DNA of 64,000 bases, from contig NZ_WOTF01000001.1 in NCBI RefSeq assembly GCF_011516935.1, positions 62,001 through 126,000 on the forward strand, written 5' to 3'. A model generated the notes under the pieces. It saw only the letters and a list, made by a program, of their open reading frames with translations, ran no database searches and had not been told where the DNA came from. Numbering within the stretch: the first letter of the stretch is position 1; the number at the start of each line of letters is the position of its first letter. The DNA is from Acetobacter farinalis (GTDB lineage Bacteria > Pseudomonadota > Alphaproteobacteria > Acetobacterales > Acetobacteraceae). Of the stretch, positions 45,266 through 53,696 are shown in pieces. Made by a program: the position numbers and the translations under genes.

Positions 45266-46591
45266 ATGCGCATAGCCATGATCGGCGGCGGGTATGTCGG
45301 GCTTGTATCAGGCGCGTGTTTTGCCGAGTTCGGTATTAATGTCGCCATTGTTGAAACCAATCCCGCGCGCCTGTCCGCCCTGCGGGAGGGCCGTATTCCC
45401 ATTTACGAGCCGGGGCTGGATGCGCTGGTGGCGTCCAACAGCCAGGCAGGCCGCCTGACGTTCGGCGATGATATCGCCAGTGCCGTGGCCGGGGCCGAGG
45501 CCGTGTTCATTGCCGTGGGCACGCCGCCCCGCAATGGGGATGGCGCTGCGGACATGCAGTATGTTCACGCCGCGGCCCGCCAGATTGCGGAAGCCCTGAC
45601 GGGGTATGCCGTGATTGTCACCAAATCCACCGTGCCTGTGGGCAGCAGCCGCCGCATTGCCGAAATTATCCGGCAGACCCGCCCGGATGCGGATTTTGAT
45701 GTGGCTTCCAACCCGGAATTCCTGCGTGAAGGCAGCGCGATAGGCGATTTCATGCGGCCTGACCGCGTGATTATCGGGCTGGAACAGACTCGCCCCGAAC
45801 GCGCCCGCCGGGCGGAAGAGGTGCTGCGCCGGGTGTATCGCCCGCTGTCTGTTATTGAAGCGCCCCTGCTGTTTACAGGGCTGGAAACGGCGGAACTGAC
45901 CAAATACGCCTCCAATTCCTTCCTTGCGATGAAGATTTCCTTCATCAATGAAATGGCCGATCTGTGCGAAACGCTGGGGGCGGATGTGCAGGATCTGGCG
46001 CGTGGCATGGGGCTGGATGCCCGCATCGGGCGCAAGTTTCTGGAGCCCGGCCCCGGTTATGGCGGCTCCTGCTTCCCCAAGGATACACTGGCCCTCTCCC
46101 GCATTGCGCAGGAAGCTCACAGCGCCTGCCGTCTGGTGGAAACCACCGTGCAGGTGAACGAGGCACGCAAGGCAGGCATGGCCGGGCGCATTATTGCGGC
46201 CTGCGGTGGGTCTGTTGCGGGGAAGACGGTGGCCGTGCTGGGGCTGACCTTCAAGCCGGAAACGGATGACATGCGCGAATCTGCATCCATCCCGATTCTG
46301 CATCGTCTGGCGGAGGCCGGAGCCACCATCCGCGCGTATGACCCGGTGGGTATGGTCGCCGCGAAGCCGCTGCTGCCTGACAGCACCCTTTATTGCACCG
46401 ATGCGCTGGATGCGGCGGAGCAGGCGGATGTGCTGGTGGTGCTGACGGAGTGGAACATGTTCCGCGCCCTCTCCCCCGCTGAACTGGCCCGCCGCATGCG
46501 GACCCGCACCATTGTGGACCTGCGGAATATTTTTGATCCCGCCGCCATGCGTGCCGCCGGTTTTGCGTATGAGTCCGTAGGGCGTCCGTAA
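45266..46591 (+). CDS. ugd: UDP-glucose 6-dehydrogenase
   Basis: Ugd oxidises UDP-glucose to UDP-glucuronate, used in capsule, exopolysaccharide and lipid A modification. The 441-residue product has the NAD-binding GGGYVGLVSGACFAEFG at the start and the catalytic Cys in GPGYGGSCFPKD (about 257-268), with the C-terminal UDP-binding domain. The ATG at 45266 follows AGGAGG at 45253-45258. It is divergent from mlaE. Confidence 0.95.
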   Translation: MRIAMIGGGYVGLVSGACFAEFGINVAIVETNPARLSALREGRIPIYEPGLDALVASNSQAGRLTFGDDIASAVAGAEAVFIAVGTPPRNGDGAADMQYVHAAARQIAEALTGYAVIVTKSTVPVGSSRRIAEIIRQTRPDADFDVASNPEFLREGSAIGDFMRPDRVIIGLEQTRPERARRAEEVLRRVYRPLSVIEAPLLFTGLETAELTKYASNSFLAMKISFINEMADLCETLGADVQDLARGMGLDARIGRKFLEPGPGYGGSCFPKDTLALSRIAQEAHSACRLVETTVQVNEARKAGMAGRIIAACGGSVAGKTVAVLGLTFKPETDDMRESASIPILHRLAEAGATIRAYDPVGMVAAKPLLPDSTLYCTDALDAAEQADVLVVLTEWNMFRALSPAELARRMRTRTIVDLRNIFDPAAMRAAGFAYESVGRP

Positions 46592-46658
46592 GCATCGGCT
46601 CTTGAGGTGCTGGGTGTTCGCCCCCAGATGAACGGCATGATGATGGGGGAGAACGCTC

Positions 46659-48047
46659 TTGGCTAAACGACCAGCCCGCCAGTTTGTCTGCCGGGCCTGC
46701 GGGGCCGTGTCCTCCAAATGGGCGGGCCAGTGCGAGGCCTGCGGGGAGTGGAATACGCTCGAGGAGGTGGCGGTTGAGCCACTGGTGGCGTCCTCCCCCC
46801 GTGCCGGGAGTAGCGGGCGACGGGTGCGGCTGGAAGGGCTGGACGGCATGGCCGCCCCCCCGCCGCGCATCCAGACAGGCATTGGTGAGTTGGACCGTGT
46901 TCTGGGCGGTGGTCTGGTGCCGGCCTCTGTCGTGCTGGTGGGGGGGGACCCGGGGATCGGGAAATCCACTCTCCTGCTTCAGGCCGCGTGCAAGATGGCC
47001 GGGAAGGGCCAGCGCGTTCTGTATATCTCGGGTGAGGAAGCGGTGGACCAGATCCGCCTGCGGGCCCTGCGTCTTGGGGTGGGGGAAGCCACGCTGGACC
47101 TCGCGGCCTCGATCAACGTGGCGGATATTGTGGCCACGCTGGAAGCCGAACCGGATGTGCGGGCGGTGGTGATTGATTCCATCCAGACCATGTGGCTGGA
47201 AACGGTGGAAAGCGCGCCAGGCTCTGTCTCGCAGGTGCGGGCCTGCGCGTTTGAACTCATCCGGCTGGCCAAGCGGAAGGGCTTCAGTCTGATTCTGGTG
47301 GGGCATGTCACCAAGGAAGGCGCTCTGGCCGGCCCCCGTGTGCTGGAGCACATGGTGGATGCCGTGATGTATTTCGAGGGGGACCGGGGCCACCAGTTCC
47401 GTATTCTCCGCGCCGCCAAAAACCGCTTTGGCGCCACGGACGAAATCGGTGTGTTCGCCATGACAGACCGGGGGCTGGAGGAGGTGAGCAATCCTTCCGC
47501 CCTATTCCTTGCTGAGCGGCGCGGGAATATTGCCGGCTCCGCCGTGTTCGCGGGGCTGGAGGGCACGCGCCCGGTGCTGCTGGAAGTGCAGGCGCTGCTG
47601 GCCCCCAAAAGTGGTGACAATGCCCCCCGCCGCGCTGTGGTGGGGTGGGATAGCGGCCGCCTGTCCATGCTGCTGGCGGTGCTGGAAACGCGCTGCGGCG
47701 TGAAGCTCTCCGGCATGGATGTGTATCTGAACGTGGCGGGCGGCCTGAAAGTGGCGGAACCTGCGGCGGATCTGGCCGTGGCGGCCGCACTGATTTCCGC
47801 CGCGACGGGCATGCCCACCAGCGCGGGTGAGGTTTATTTTGGCGAGGTCGGGCTATCGGGTGAGGTGCGGCAGGTCTCACAGGCGGATGCCCGGTTGAAG
47901 GAAGCGGGCAAGCTGGGGTTTGACAAGGCCGTGCTCCCGCGCCGCATCGCCCGGGGCAGTGCCCGCACCAAGCCGCCGGAAGGGCTGACCCTGCGCGAGA
48001 TCGGGCATCTGTCTGATCTGGTGACAGCGGATATGGAAGCCGAATAA
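46659..48047 (+). CDS. radA: DNA repair protein RadA
   Basis: RadA helps branch migration in homologous recombination. The 462-residue product has a C4 zinc finger (CRACG then CEACG) at 10-30, Walker A GGDPGIGKSTLL, the RadA-specific KNRFG motif near 255, and a C-terminal Lon-protease-like domain (about 290-455). The start is TTG at 46659, with GGGGGA about ten bases upstream, because no earlier codon keeps the zinc finger. The tRNA-Gly gene follows. Confidence 0.95.
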   Translation: MAKRPARQFVCRACGAVSSKWAGQCEACGEWNTLEEVAVEPLVASSPRAGSSGRRVRLEGLDGMAAPPPRIQTGIGELDRVLGGGLVPASVVLVGGDPGIGKSTLLLQAACKMAGKGQRVLYISGEEAVDQIRLRALRLGVGEATLDLAASINVADIVATLEAEPDVRAVVIDSIQTMWLETVESAPGSVSQVRACAFELIRLAKRKGFSLILVGHVTKEGALAGPRVLEHMVDAVMYFEGDRGHQFRILRAAKNRFGATDEIGVFAMTDRGLEEVSNPSALFLAERRGNIAGSAVFAGLEGTRPVLLEVQALLAPKSGDNAPRRAVVGWDSGRLSMLLAVLETRCGVKLSGMDVYLNVAGGLKVAEPAADLAVAAALISAATGMPTSAGEVYFGEVGLSGEVRQVSQADARLKEAGKLGFDKAVLPRRIARGSARTKPPEGLTLREIGHLSDLVTADMEAE

Positions 48048-48128
48048 AAACGGCAGGAAAAGCCGAAAAACCGTGCCTGCCCGGATTGTCAGGCAGGAGC
48101 AGGCCCGCTATAGTGCGCGCCACGGAAT

Positions 48129-48202
48129 GCGGATGTAGTTCAATGGTAGAACGGCAGCTTCCCAAGCTGCATACGGGGGTTCGATTCCCCTCATCCGCTC
48201 CA
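48129..48202 (+). tRNA. tRNA-Gly (anticodon CCC)
   Basis: The 74-base sequence folds as a cloverleaf: acceptor GCGGATG (48129-48135) pairs with CATCCGC (48192-48198). The anticodon stem is GCAGC/GCTGC (48154-48158 with 48166-48170), around the loop TTCCCAA, with anticodon CCC at 48161-48163. TTCGATT makes the T-loop. The discriminator T is at 48199 and CCA at 48200-48202 is encoded. It follows radA by 81 bases. Confidence 0.93.
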
Positions 48203-49513
48203 GTTTTCCAAAAAACAGATTGAATGCGCGCCAGCCACAGTCCGTGGGCTGTGGCGTTTTGCTGCTACAGGCCTCGGCAGTGCGTTGCGAGGCGCGTTTT
48301 AGCGAACTTTGTCGAGCATATCGCCCTGAAGCGTATTGGCAGCGCGAAAGCTGTTGGGTGCGCATATGCTGTGGGAAGACCGGTTAAATGAATCAGGCCA
48401 TCCAGATGCAGCGAGGTGCGGTTATGCCGCGCAACGGATGGATCATTCTCCAGATCACTCTATCCTGTCAGGGAGTTGTCCGTACGAACAGCATGAGATT
48501 TGATACGTTTCCAAAGCGTGCTTGCTGGCAGGGGTATGTGTCGTCATGGGCGAAGGGCAGCAGGACGCATGAGAAACGTTTGTCTGGAGGAAGGCGTGAG
48601 TCAGGGTCAATAAGGATCAGAAAATGGAAAATACGTTTTAAAATAAGGAATAATATCGTTTTTTATATGTCTGGCCTTTTCTCCGTATGAAAAGTGAATC
48701 TGATATTCTGGTTTTTTCAAATTTGGCAGAAGGAAATGTTCCCGCGCGTGAATCATGGCAATCAGTGCGGCGGGCTGGGGCTTTCCACAGCATGCAGAAC
48801 GGACATTCCGGACAAGGGGCGCGGAAGTGGTAATCTTCTCGGGGTCACGACTTTGTGACAAGCCTGCTCCGGTGTGTGAAGGTTTGGCGTGGTTGTGGCG
48901 TGGGGCTGAGGTGGTGGATCTCCCTGATGGTATTCCGATTTTGTAGAGTTTCGGAAAATCATCAAAAAATATAGATATTTCGAAAATAATATTCAGGAGA
49001 TGGTCTTCGTTCATGGCGTAGAACCAGTGCGCTGAGCGTGGGTGTGGCGGCATAATATTGCAATACCGGAACTATATAAATCGGGAAATATGGTTTTATT
49101 CTTTGGTTTTTCATGTGACTGTGTTAATGCTCTGGAGAGCCGATAATAATTGCACAAGAAAAATGGGCTTGATAATAATATAACACCGTGTAACGTTTAT
49201 ACCGTTATGTGCATGGTATAGTCCATAACACACCCGTCCTGATGGTCACGGTGGCAGGTATGAGCCGGACCTTACAGGAACCGGAAGCCTGTTTGCGCAG
49301 TCCTTGCGCAAAAGCGTCGTTTTGTAAAAATATGATATTTTACAAGACATTGTGGGAATTATTCTGTTTTTGTTACGGCAGATTGACGCTGCGGCTTCGT
49401 GGCAGAAATGGGCGTGCGCTTTGCTCTCATGCAGGCGCTTGCGCCGAAGCTTGGAGTGGTGAGGCATGAAACAGAATCTCGCGGCCTGCGGGCGCACTAT
49501 GTGTTAAAGCATT
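48203..49513. other. 1.3-kb gene-poor tract after tRNA-Gly
   Basis: No frame here gives a recognisable product or has a convincing ribosome-binding site. Open frames of 60-148 codons exist on both strands but show no conserved motif. The tract becomes AT-rich from about 48600, with a GC-richer patch near 48750-48950. A direct repeat GATAATAAT occurs at 49142-49150 and 49171-49179. Its place beside a tRNA gene would suit an old integration site, but no duplicated tRNA end is seen. Confidence 0.6.
49292..49345 (+). repeat. Two palindromes upstream of the porin gene
   Basis: TTTGCGCA (49292-49299) and TGCGCAAA (49305-49312) form a perfect eight-base stem with loop GTCCT. Just after it, TTGTAAAAATAT (49322-49333) and ATATTTTACAA (49335-49345) form an almost perfect AT-rich palindrome around G49334. 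They lie 170-220 bases before the porin start, so they may be protein-binding sites or part of an RNA leader. Confidence 0.5.
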
Positions 49514-51052
49514 ATGCGCAATAAGGTTTATTATTTTGTTCTGGGCGGATTTTTTCTGTCTATATTTTCCGGGTCGGAAAAAGCGCAGGCGGATACCACA
49601 CTGGTCTCGTTGCGTGGCCTTACGATACAGGCCGGGCTTGATATCGGGGGGTCTGCGTTTTACGTGCCGCACGTCAATTTTGGTGCGGGCTCCTATGCGC
49701 CTCGGCCATCAGGGGGCTACAGGCACACCAGAAGCCCGGTTTATGGTGAATTATACGGTAAACCGATCCTGACAGGCCGCTGGGCGCTGAAAAATGGTTT
49801 TGCCGTGATTGGTAAGGCTTCCGCCATTGGCGCCGCTACTCTGGGCGATGGCGATGCGGAGGAAGTTTCCCAGACATCAGGCACACCGCACTCGATCTAT
49901 CTGGAAGAGGCCAATCTGGGTTTGGAAATACCACTCAGGCTTGCGGGCAAGCCCCAGACTCTGACAGTGCTGGGTGGCCGACAGGCTTTTGCTGTGGATG
50001 ACGGATTTCTGATCGGTAAAGGGACTTACAGCTCCGGTAATCGCGGGGCATGGTGGTATGCGCCACGGTTCGCGTTCTCCGGCCCCGGTGTGATCAAGCT
50101 GGAGGGGAACCCGGTGCGTGCGGATGTTTTCATGCTGGAGAGCAATACCGATAATGATATCGACCGTGGCTACGACAGGCCAAAAACCAAATTCGTGGGG
50201 TTTGATGTCAGCTGGTTTGTCAATCGCGCCGGGGGACATGGGGAGAATACCTATGCGGACCGTGCGGCCTATGTCACGCTCACGTATTTTCATGTCACGC
50301 AGGCGGATACTTCAGCGTCTTATAACTATTCCGCCCGTTCGGACAGGGAGGGGATGAATGTGGCTTCCCTGAGCTGGGGCGGGACACTTGTTCCTATAAA
50401 ACGCTTGGGCATTTCAAAAAATTTCACGTTTTATGGGAATTTTGTTTCCCAGCAGAACAGTCATGCCGGGAATGGTTATAAGTCTGTAGAAGCCTACGCC
50501 ATGTTTTTTGAACCCGGCTACAGGTTCTCCATGCTGCCCTGGACCCCTTCGTTTTTTTATCGTTATACGCGCTTTGGTGGATCCCGAAATGCGCAAGGGT
50601 CTGTCAAAAGAAGTTATGACACCTTATTTCTTTACGATGGCAAACGCTACACCTATGGTGGGTACTGGCCGGGTGAAATTGTAGGTATGTACCTGGCTCC
50701 GCTTTCCAATCTGGAAGTGCATCAGCTTGATCTGACAGTCACGCCGCCGGTGCATCTGCTGCATTCCAAAGACAGCCTGAAACTGGGGCTGCATTATTAT
50801 AATCTTTCCCTGCTCTACCCCACAGGGGCAGGGCTCAAGGCTGGCACGGGGCGCCATGTTTCGGATGAACTTGATATTTCAGCCGAATATACCCTGAACG
50901 CCACGACATCCGCCGCGTTGGCCGGGGGCGTTGCGTTTTCCGGCCCTGCCGGAAGAGCGCTGGCCAGAGCCGGTGTGCCGCAGGTTCAGGCCATGCCGAA
51001 AATCGGGCATCATGCAGGAATTATCGAGGGATATTTCTTCAAGCATTTTTAG
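49514..51052 (+). CDS. Outer-membrane beta-barrel porin-like protein
   Basis: The 512-residue product has a signal peptide (cleavage near KAQA-DT) and then alternating-residue strands rich in Tyr, Gly and aromatic residues, ending in Phe. The overall pattern, with the late VSDELDISAEYTLN stretch, resembles the alginate-export-family barrels. No coiled coil or soluble domain is seen. The substrate is unknown. It is 71 bases before the amino-acid permease on the same strand. Confidence 0.7.
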   Translation: MRNKVYYFVLGGFFLSIFSGSEKAQADTTLVSLRGLTIQAGLDIGGSAFYVPHVNFGAGSYAPRPSGGYRHTRSPVYGELYGKPILTGRWALKNGFAVIGKASAIGAATLGDGDAEEVSQTSGTPHSIYLEEANLGLEIPLRLAGKPQTLTVLGGRQAFAVDDGFLIGKGTYSSGNRGAWWYAPRFAFSGPGVIKLEGNPVRADVFMLESNTDNDIDRGYDRPKTKFVGFDVSWFVNRAGGHGENTYADRAAYVTLTYFHVTQADTSASYNYSARSDREGMNVASLSWGGTLVPIKRLGISKNFTFYGNFVSQQNSHAGNGYKSVEAYAMFFEPGYRFSMLPWTPSFFYRYTRFGGSRNAQGSVKRSYDTLFLYDGKRYTYGGYWPGEIVGMYLAPLSNLEVHQLDLTVTPPVHLLHSKDSLKLGLHYYNLSLLYPTGAGLKAGTGRHVSDELDISAEYTLNATTSAALAGGVAFSGPAGRALARAGVPQVQAMPKIGHHAGIIEGYFFKHF

Positions 51053-51123
51053 AAGGCATTTCCCTTTTTCTTCCGCACAAGCAATAATCGTTTCGCGTAA
51101 CCACACTAAAGGAGTTCCCGTTT

Positions 51124-52494
51124 ATGGTTGATCAGGACCACACCGCACCGACCCCACAGGCCGCCGGTTTGCGCAACCGGCATATTGCCATGATTGCTCT
51201 GGGCGGGATTATCGGTGCGGGCCTGTTCGTGGGGAGCGGGGCAGCCATTGCGGCCACAGGGCCAGCCGTGCTGCTGGCGTTTCTGGCTGTGGGTATTCTG
51301 GTTATTCTGGTCATGCGGATGCTGGGTGAAATGGTGACGGCAGACCCCGGGCGTGGCTCCTTTGTGGAATATATCCGTGCCGCGCACGGTAACAGGACCG
51401 GGTTTACCGCAGGGTGGCTCTACTGGTTTTTCTGGGTGGTGGTGCTGGGTAGTGAGGCGATTGCCGGGGCCATTCTGCTGCGGGACTGGATTGGTCTGCC
51501 GGTATGGGTGCTCGCCATTGCCTTGATTGTGGTGCTCAAGCTGGTGAATTTTGCAGCCCCCCGTGTGTTTGGGGAGTGTGAGTTCTGGCTCTCCATGATC
51601 AAGGTTGTCAGCATTATCGCCTTTATTGCGGTTTCCGTGTTGTATGCGGCGCATGTGTTCGGGCCGGGTGTGCCTGTGCGGCAGAATGTGCTGGGGCATG
51701 GCGGCTTTTTTCCACATGGTGTGGTGGCGGTGCTCTCCATTATTCCCACCATTCTGTTCACCATGATGGGCTCTGAAATTGCCACCGTGGCAGCAGCGGA
51801 ATCTCCCGAACCGGGCAAGAATGTCGCACGGGTCACACGCAGTATCGGCACGCGTGTCACCCTGTTTTATCTGGCGTCTGTCGCCATGATTCTGGTGGAT
51901 GTGCCCTGGCCTTCCATTGTGCCCGGCCATTCTCCGTTTGTTACGGCCATGGATGTCATGGGCGTGCCCGGTGCTGGCCTTCTGATGCGCATTGTGGTGC
52001 TGAGTGCAGTGCTCTCCTGCCTGAATTCCAGCATGTATATTACCTCCCGCGTTCTGACGGAGCTTGCCGCGAAAGGGGATGCCCCGGCCATATTGATCCG
52101 CAAATCCACCATGCACACGCCGCGTCTGGCCATTACGGTCAGTAGTGTGGTGGGCACGCTGGTCGCGTTTTCCTCCATCCTTGCGCCGGATACCATTTTT
52201 GCATTTCTGCTGAGTTGTAGCGGTGGTGTTATTCTTGTTGTGTATTGCCTGATTGTTTCCGCTTATGTGCAGACGCGCTACCGTGCGCAGAAAGCCGGGC
52301 AGGCGGAGAACTTCAGTCTGCTGCTCTTCCCTTACTGCAATTATGGAACGTTGCTGGCTGTGGCCTGTGTGTTTGTTGCCATGCTGGCCAATCCTGCCGA
52401 GCGGATGACAGCTATTGCCAGCCTTGGCACAGCGGTTTTCTTCTTCCTGCTGGCATCCCTGAAAAAAATGCCTTCTCTGGAAGAAGTCAGATAA
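51124..52494 (+). CDS. APC-family amino-acid permease
   Basis: The 456-residue product has about twelve hydrophobic segments. It shows the APC signature near the start (MIALGGIIGAGLFVGSG) and a GSEIATVAAAESPEPGKNV stretch typical of GABA/proline-type permeases. AAAGGAG precedes the ATG at 51124. Substrate cannot be set from sequence. Proline would be attractive given putA 1.2 kb away, but that is inference. Confidence 0.88.
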   Translation: MVDQDHTAPTPQAAGLRNRHIAMIALGGIIGAGLFVGSGAAIAATGPAVLLAFLAVGILVILVMRMLGEMVTADPGRGSFVEYIRAAHGNRTGFTAGWLYWFFWVVVLGSEAIAGAILLRDWIGLPVWVLAIALIVVLKLVNFAAPRVFGECEFWLSMIKVVSIIAFIAVSVLYAAHVFGPGVPVRQNVLGHGGFFPHGVVAVLSIIPTILFTMMGSEIATVAAAESPEPGKNVARVTRSIGTRVTLFYLASVAMILVDVPWPSIVPGHSPFVTAMDVMGVPGAGLLMRIVVLSAVLSCLNSSMYITSRVLTELAAKGDAPAILIRKSTMHTPRLAITVSSVVGTLVAFSSILAPDTIFAFLLSCSGGVILVVYCLIVSAYVQTRYRAQKAGQAENFSLLLFPYCNYGTLLAVACVFVAMLANPAERMTAIASLGTAVFFFLLASLKKMPSLEEVR

Positions 52495-52625
52495 GAGGCT
52501 GGCGCGGAAACCTTTCAGACGCGGCGCGTTTTAGGGATATGCCCACAGGGCTGAAGGATTATAGGAGCGGCAGCTTCTGCATGTTCCTGGGCATGGTTTC
52601 ACATGTAAACATGGGGGGTTCTCTC

Positions 52626-52787
52626 ATGAGTCATAAAACCGATATGAGCAGCAGGAAACAGAGGCAGGACAGAGATCTGGATGAGGCTCTGGAGGAAAGC
52701 TTCCCCGCAAGTGATCCGCCGTCTCACGGTGGGATCACGGGGGACAGCGGCTCTTCGGGCAAACCGGATCAATCTTCCGGGGCATAA
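52626..52787 (+). CDS. Small conserved protein with a FPASDPPS motif
   Basis: The 53-residue, highly hydrophilic product contains DLDEALEESFPASDPPS, a motif found in many small proteobacterial proteins of unknown function. The rest is Ser/Gly-rich. GGGGGG and TTCTCTC precede the ATG at 52626, without a textbook ribosome-binding site. Confidence 0.6.
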   Translation: MSHKTDMSSRKQRQDRDLDEALEESFPASDPPSHGGITGDSGSSGKPDQSSGA

Positions 52788-52893
52788 TCCGCTGTGTGGC
52801 GCGGATACGCGGGCCCGGGGCTGCGCAGATGCGCGGTGTTCCTGATGTTTTCCCGTTATGTCCAGCCAGTACCGGCAAGTCCTGACCAGGAGT

Positions 52894-53577
52894 TCAGTGC
52901 ATGGTCAGTCGGTCCAGACGCGCCAGCAGTTTATGCTCCCGCACGTGCAGCAGCCCGCCTGCGATGAGGATAATGGCCGCCGCGAGAGCAATGGCGATGG
53001 AAATGCTGTGGCTGGATGTGAGTGTGCCGATAACCGCCCCGACGAACAGGCTGCTTATCGCGGCAAGCCTGCGCCATGTGCCAGGGTTGGTGCCTCCGGC
53101 AAAGGTGCTGTTGTGCGCAAGGCCATGCAGAAGCATGGTCGCGGCCGGCAGGCTCATGTCCGCTACCTTGGCGTGGCGCGTGGCGGATGTTTGCAGGCCC
53201 ATGGCAAAAGCCAGAAGACCCAGCGTGATATAGGTGCAGCCCGGCGGCTGCACGGCCCATTCCAGTGCCGTCAGCCCCACAATGCTGCCTACAATCAGCA
53301 GGATATCCCCCACATCAAGGCGAGTGGTGCGGTTCCGGCGCGCAAGGCGGCCACCGGCCAGCGCGCCCAGCAGATAAAGGCCGATCGCCTCAAACCCTGA
53401 AAGCACCACGCTTTCCGAAGTGGCGATATGCACGGCCATCAGCAACACGGTTGCTGTCATGTATCCGGCAAAAATTTTCAGATGCAGCAAGGAAATGGCG
53501 TCCAGCATGCCCATGGCCATGGTTACCAGAATAATGCTGATAACCAGTCGGGGGTCATGTCCTGCGCGGGTGCTCAT
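52894..53577 (-). CDS. DUF1275 (YoaK-family) membrane protein
   Basis: The 227-residue product has six hydrophobic segments and the family motifs GMLDAISLLHLKIFAGYMTA, LGLLAFAMGLQ and GGLLHVREH. The family is of unknown function. GGAG five bases before the ATG at 53577 supports that start over one 15 bases earlier. It converges on the small FPASDPPS gene and lies beside putA on the same strand. Confidence 0.85.
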   Translation of the reverse strand: MSTRAGHDPRLVISIILVTMAMGMLDAISLLHLKIFAGYMTATVLLMAVHIATSESVVLSGFEAIGLYLLGALAGGRLARRNRTTRLDVGDILLIVGSIVGLTALEWAVQPPGCTYITLGLLAFAMGLQTSATRHAKVADMSLPAATMLLHGLAHNSTFAGGTNPGTWRRLAAISSLFVGAVIGTLTSSHSISIAIALAAAIILIAGGLLHVREHKLLARLDRLTMH

Positions 53578-53696
53578 GGGGTCTCCACTCAAAAGATAAA
53601 CAGGGGAAAAGATCGTATAAGTCGGGGTTCATATCACTGTTTGCCCGGCTTGTGTGCAGCGTTTTGACGGCATCACACCTCTCTTCCCCTCTCGGC

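Noticed and set aside
45308-46969. A 553-codon open frame on the minus strand opposite ugd and radA
   Set aside because: It shadows two solid genes, is Arg/Pro/His-rich as antisense frames usually are, and has no motif.
48108-48365. An 85-codon minus-strand frame ending over the tRNA-Gly
   Set aside because: The MRGIEPPYAAWEAAVLPLNYIR-like stretch is the antisense translation of a tRNA gene, a well-known artefact.
48388-49053. Frames of 100 and 148 codons in the post-tRNA tract
   Set aside because: Neither shows transposase or integrase motifs or a good start; the composition is patchy and non-coding.
48203-49513. A prophage or genomic island at the tRNA
   Set aside because: No integrase, no repeated tRNA end and no cargo genes are present.
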